From positions 1-8,378 of the forward strand of contig JBJTIF010000110.1 in the NCBI GenBank assembly GCA_046094825.1: a stretch of 8,378 bases of DNA. The letters run 5' to 3'. The notes beneath the pieces were generated by a model. It was not told the DNA's origin, searched no databases, and worked only from the letters and a program-made list of their open reading frames with translations. Positions 6,174 to 8,378 of this stretch are shown here, piece by piece. A program made the translations under genes and the position numbers. Every line of letters starts with the position of its first letter. The stretch's first letter is position 1. The DNA comes from JBJTIF01 sp046094825. GTDB lineage: Bacteria > Actinomycetota > UBA4738 > HRBIN12.

Positions 6174-6743
6174 ATGCCCGCCAACCGCACCGACCGCGCG
6201 ACCGCCCTCGCCGAGACCTACGGACCGCAGCGCTCCTACGTGAACCCGAAGGTCGAGCGCCGCGCGAGCACGATCGGTGGCTTCGGCCTCTTCGCGCTCG
6301 AGCCGATCGCGCGGGGCGAGCTCATCTGCCGCGACGCGGGCCGGGTCATCACGGTCGACGAGTTCCACGCGCTCCCCGAGCGCCATCGCCGGATGTGCTA
6401 CTTCCTCGACGACCACTTCCTCCTGTGCCCCTTCGACTTCGACAACCCCTCGGGCGAATGGTTCCTGAACCACAGCTGCGACGCGAACACCGGAGTCGCC
6501 CCGGACCGCACGAACGTCGCGATGCGCGACATCGCCGCCGGGGAGGAGCTCACGTACGACTACGCGACGACGGAGTGCGAGGAGGACTGGGAGCTCGAGC
6601 GCCCCTGCAACTGCGGGTCGGCGCTCTGCCGCGGTCGGGTGACCGGCAACGACTGGAAGCGCGCGGACGTCCAGGCGCGCTACGCCGGGTTCTTCTCCCC
6701 GCACCTCGCCGCGATCATCGCGGCGCAGGTCGGCGGTCGCTGA
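6174..6743 (+). CDS. SET-domain protein (putative protein lysine methyltransferase) with post-SET zinc motif
   Basis: SET proteins transfer methyl from S-adenosylmethionine to lysine side chains. All core motifs are present in 189 residues: GGFGLFA (35-41) for the cofactor, FLNHSCDAN (97-105) as the NHSCxxN knot, and GEELTYDYA (123-131) with the catalytic Tyr130. A post-SET CNCGSALCRG (145-154) follows. Cys102, Cys145, Cys147 and Cys152 could bind one zinc. There is no chromo, pre-SET or other targeting domain, and no signal peptide. The C-terminal tail (155-189) is short and helical. The ATG start is preceded by GGAGAGGAG (6161-6169). The target is unknown; ribosomal or DNA-binding proteins are possible. 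Base and codon use match the neighbours, so any transfer is old. The gene is single, with its own promoter region. Confidence 0.92.
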   Translation: MPANRTDRATALAETYGPQRSYVNPKVERRASTIGGFGLFALEPIARGELICRDAGRVITVDEFHALPERHRRMCYFLDDHFLLCPFDFDNPSGEWFLNHSCDANTGVAPDRTNVAMRDIAAGEELTYDYATTECEEDWELERPCNCGSALCRGRVTGNDWKRADVQARYAGFFSPHLAAIIAAQVGGR

Positions 6744-6746
6744 GCC

Positions 6747-7262
6747 TCAGCGTCGCTCCCACTCGGGTCGCGTGATCGCGTACTGCACGTAGTCGCGCCG
6801 CCCCTCCGGCGAGGGCATGAACCAGCGGAGGACGCCCTCCTCCGTGAACCCCGCGGATGCGAACGTCGCCCGCATCGGCGCGTTGTCGAGATCGGTGCTC
6901 CCCTGGACCCGCTCGGCGTGCTCCTCCTCGAAGAGGAACCGCGCGAGCGCCTCGAGCGCCCCGCGGCCGTAGCCGCGCCCACGGTCCGCCGCATCCCAGA
7001 GTTCGATCCCGACGTCGTAGACGCCCGGGGGCGCCATCATCGGGTGGTGGCGGGCCTGCACCTCCCCGACGAGGCGACCCTCGGCCTCGATCGCGAGGAG
7101 GATCTCGGCCTCGTACCGAGCTCCGGAGTGGCGGAGACGCTCGCGACGGTGCTCCCGTGCGCGCTCGAGGTCCTGCGGACCGAACTCGAGTCCGGGCAAC
7201 CGGTCGAGGACCGACTCGATCTCCTCCTCCCGGAACGCCCGCACGACGACCGAGCCGCTCAC
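6747..7262 (-). CDS. GNAT-family N-acetyltransferase
   Basis: This 171-residue protein fits the RimJ/RimL-like GNAT branch, which transfers acetyl from acetyl-CoA to protein N-termini or small amines. Motif A is seen as DRGRGYGRGALEAL (93-106), with RGRGYG as the pyrophosphate-binding RxxGxG/A loop. It is preceded by the strand YDVGIELW (82-89). Motif B follows with GSTDLDNAPMRATFASAGFTEEGVLR (121-146), where Asn127 and the AGF turn are typical. The substrate is not readable. The GTG start (7262-7260) overlaps the hspR TGA as GTGA, and its GGAGG lies inside the last hspR codons. It is therefore translated with the repressor and probably heat-regulated with it. It ends 3 nt from the convergent SET gene. 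Confidence 0.9.
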   Translation of the reverse strand: MSGSVVVRAFREEEIESVLDRLPGLEFGPQDLERAREHRRERLRHSGARYEAEILLAIEAEGRLVGEVQARHHPMMAPPGVYDVGIELWDAADRGRGYGRGALEALARFLFEEEHAERVQGSTDLDNAPMRATFASAGFTEEGVLRWFMPSPEGRRDYVQYAITRPEWERR

Positions 7263-7705
7263 GCGTCCTCCCAGGGGTACCGGGACACGCTCCGCCGGAG
7301 CACGATCTCGCCGCTGCGCGGCTGCCAGTCCGCGAGGCGCTCCTCGAGCTCGTCGGCGCGGCGGCGGATCTCCTCGAGCTGGGCCCGCATGGCCATGATG
7401 AGTTTCACGCCCGCGAGGTTCACGCCCTCGTCCTGCGTGAGCTCCTGGATGAGCCGGAGCCGCTCGATGTCCCGCTCGGAGTACCGCCGGGTGTTGCCGC
7501 TCGTGCGCTGCGGGCTGAGCAGGCCGAGCCGCTCGTACGTGCGGAGGGTCTGCGGATGCACGCCCGCGAGCTCCGCGGCGACGCTGATGATGTAGACGGC
7601 GCGGTCCTCGGTCCGTCGCTGCTGCTCGGCGCGCCCGGGACGCGCGTCCTCGCGCGGCTCACGTCCCTCCCGTCGCTCGCGCGGTTCGCGTCCCTCACGC
7701 TCCAT
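7259..7705 (-). CDS. hspR: HspR, MerR-family heat-shock repressor
   Basis: HspR represses the dnaK operon by binding HAIR inverted repeats and uses DnaK as co-repressor. Counting from ATG at 7705 (148 residues), the MerR helix-turn-helix begins at YIISVAAELAGVHPQTLRTYERLGLLSPQR (38-67). The wing TSGNTRRYSERDIERLRLIQELTQDEGVNLAGVKLI (68-103) follows, then a coiled coil (about 103-127). Both are textbook HspR sequence. The N-terminal 36 residues are unusual, being Arg/Glu-rich with a duplicated REGREPRE. The position directly after dnaJ is the classic arrangement. Starting at GTG 7714 would put the GGAGG (7714-7718) inside the start codon, so ATG 7705 is preferred. No HAIR site was found in this window; it is expected upstream of the unseen operon promoter. 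Confidence 0.94.
   Translation of the reverse strand: MEREGREPRERREGREPREDARPGRAEQQRRTEDRAVYIISVAAELAGVHPQTLRTYERLGLLSPQRTSGNTRRYSERDIERLRLIQELTQDEGVNLAGVKLIMAMRAQLEEIRRRADELEERLADWQPRSGEIVLRRSVSRYPWEDA
7646..7699 (-). repeat. 27-bp tandem repeat encoding REGREPRE twice in HspR
   Basis: Codons 3-11 and 12-20 of hspR encode REGREPRER and REGREPRED. The two 27-bp units sit directly next to each other and differ mostly at third positions, so the duplication is not very recent. It lengthens a charged, probably disordered tail ahead of the DNA-binding domain. Confidence 0.75.
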
Positions 7706-7713
7706 CGCCGTCA

Positions 7714-7718
7714 CCTCC
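7714..7718 (-). promoter_or_regulatory. Ribosome binding site that decides the hspR start
   Basis: GGAGG on the minus strand starts on the last base of the dnaJ TAG stop (7720-7718). It lies 8 nt before ATG 7705 and overlaps the alternative GTG at 7714-7712, which favours the ATG start and coupled translation after dnaJ. Confidence 0.7.
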
Positions 7719-8378
7719 TAGACCCCGAGCCCCTCGCGGGGCGAGCGATCGGCGATGCCCTCGAACTCGCGCAGGAGGTCCTTCTCCTTGCGCGAGAGCT
7801 TCGACGGGACATCGACGTGCACCGTCACGAGGAGATCGCCCTTGCCGCCCTTCGGGGCGCCCTTCCCGCGGAGCCGGAACACCTTGCCCGACGGCGTGCC
7901 CGCCGGGACCTTCATCGTCACGGGCCCCGTCGGGGTCGGCACCTTCACCTCCGCGCCGAGGGCCGCCTCGACGAACGAGATCGGCAGGTCGAGCGTCACG
8001 TGCGGACCCTGTCGCCCGAAGAGCGCGTGCGGTCGCACGCGGACACGGACGTAGAGATCGCCCGCGGGCGCACCACCGCGGCCGGGCGCACCGCGACCCG
8101 CGAGACGGATCCGCGCGCCGTCCTGCACGCCCGCCGGCACCTTCACCTGGAGCGTCCGCGAACCCGCGTCGACGCCCCGGCGCGGGAGATCGACCCGCAC
8201 GGGGATCGTCACGCCGTCGAGCGCGTCCTCGAACGAGACCCGGACCTCGACCTCGAGGTCGGCGCCGAACGCGCCGGGCCGACCGCCGCGGGCTCCGCCG
8301 CCGAACAGTCCGCCGAAGAGGTCGCCGAGGTCACCGACGTCGAACGGCACGCCACCCGCGGCGCCCCCCGGCCAGCCC
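7718..8378 (-). CDS. dnaJ: DnaJ/Hsp40 co-chaperone, class B (no zinc finger), C-terminal 219 residues
   Basis: DnaJ delivers unfolded clients to DnaK and stimulates its ATPase through the J domain. That domain and the HPD motif lie beyond the window edge. The visible part begins in the Gly/Phe region (GGVPFDVGDLGDLFGGLFGGG). The substrate-binding C-terminal domains follow: LEVEVRVSFEDALDGV, VKVPAGVQDGARIRLAGRG, then ISFVEAALGAEVKVPTPTG, and KVPAGTPSGKVFRLRGKGAPKGGKGDLLVTVHVDVP. The four CxxCxGxG repeats of class A DnaJ are absent, so this is a class B (CbpA-like) form. A GTG lies at 8350, but the frame continues in-frame with Gly-rich sequence to the window end, so that codon is internal. hspR follows immediately, and dnaK and grpE are expected further upstream on this strand. 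Confidence 0.95.
   Translation of the reverse strand, partial: GWPGGAAGGVPFDVGDLGDLFGGLFGGGARGGRPGAFGADLEVEVRVSFEDALDGVTIPVRVDLPRRGVDAGSRTLQVKVPAGVQDGARIRLAGRGAPGRGGAPAGDLYVRVRVRPHALFGRQGPHVTLDLPISFVEAALGAEVKVPTPTGPVTMKVPAGTPSGKVFRLRGKGAPKGGKGDLLVTVHVDVPSKLSRKEKDLLREFEGIADRSPREGLGV

Noticed and set aside
6099..6704. An upstream extension of the lemA-like gene antisense to the SET gene
   Set aside because: LemA homology begins with the membrane segment after GTG 6098, which has its own GGAGG, and the extension carries no recognisable motif.
7706..7714. GTG at 7714 as the hspR start
   Set aside because: The ribosome site GGAGG overlaps this codon, whereas ATG at 7705 has it at a proper distance.
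7259..8378. Search for a HAIR operator (CTTGAGT-N7-ACTCAAG) near hspR
   Set aside because: No such repeat is visible here; the operon promoter lies outside the window.
1..8378. Possibility of a CRISPR array, insertion sequence, tRNA, rRNA or phage module
   Set aside because: No regular direct repeats, transposase or integrase motifs, terminal inverted repeats or conserved RNA sequences were seen; nearly all bases lie in ordinary genes.

Overview
The window is a gene-dense piece of a very GC-rich bacterial chromosome. Codons end almost always in G or C, GTG starts are frequent, and long antisense open frames are a by-product of that composition. The dnaJ-hspR pairing, GTG starts, a possible leaderless start and overall gene style fit a high-GC actinobacterial or Chloroflexota-like lineage. 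No rRNA or other phylogenetic marker is present, so this placement is an inference. I see no mobile element, CRISPR array, tRNA or rRNA, and no gene-free stretch longer than about 75 bases.

Layout. (1) Positions 1-4278, minus strand: a tight run read as metallo-beta-lactamase-fold hydrolase, DUF2090 (IolC C-terminal-like aldolase) protein, dodecin, purA, a PurE-family protein and purB, the last cut by the window edge. Gaps are 2, 24, 7 and 70 nt, then a 4-nt overlap. purA and purB give the two reactions from IMP to AMP, and PurB also acts earlier on SAICAR. (2) Positions 4316-5566, plus strand: an MFS exporter-type transporter, divergent from the hydrolase across 37 nt. (3) Positions 5571-6098, minus: a LemA-family membrane-anchored protein, convergent with the transporter. 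(4) Positions 6174-6743, plus: a SET-domain protein with a complete post-SET cysteine motif. (5) Positions 6747-8378, minus: the end of a heat-shock operon, read as dnaJ (class B, 5' part outside the window), the repressor hspR and a GNAT acetyltransferase coupled to hspR by a 4-nt overlap.

Points most worth a second look are: the PurE-family protein between purA and purB, which has lost the SAHR histidine and most of the GSxSD loop seen in ordinary PurE; the bacterial SET-domain methyltransferase; the GNAT gene coupled to hspR; and the stand-alone DUF2090 protein next to an MBL-fold hydrolase and dodecin at the head of a purine operon. I did not find a clearly new multi-gene defence or mobile system. 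The unusual content is in individual proteins and their coupling.
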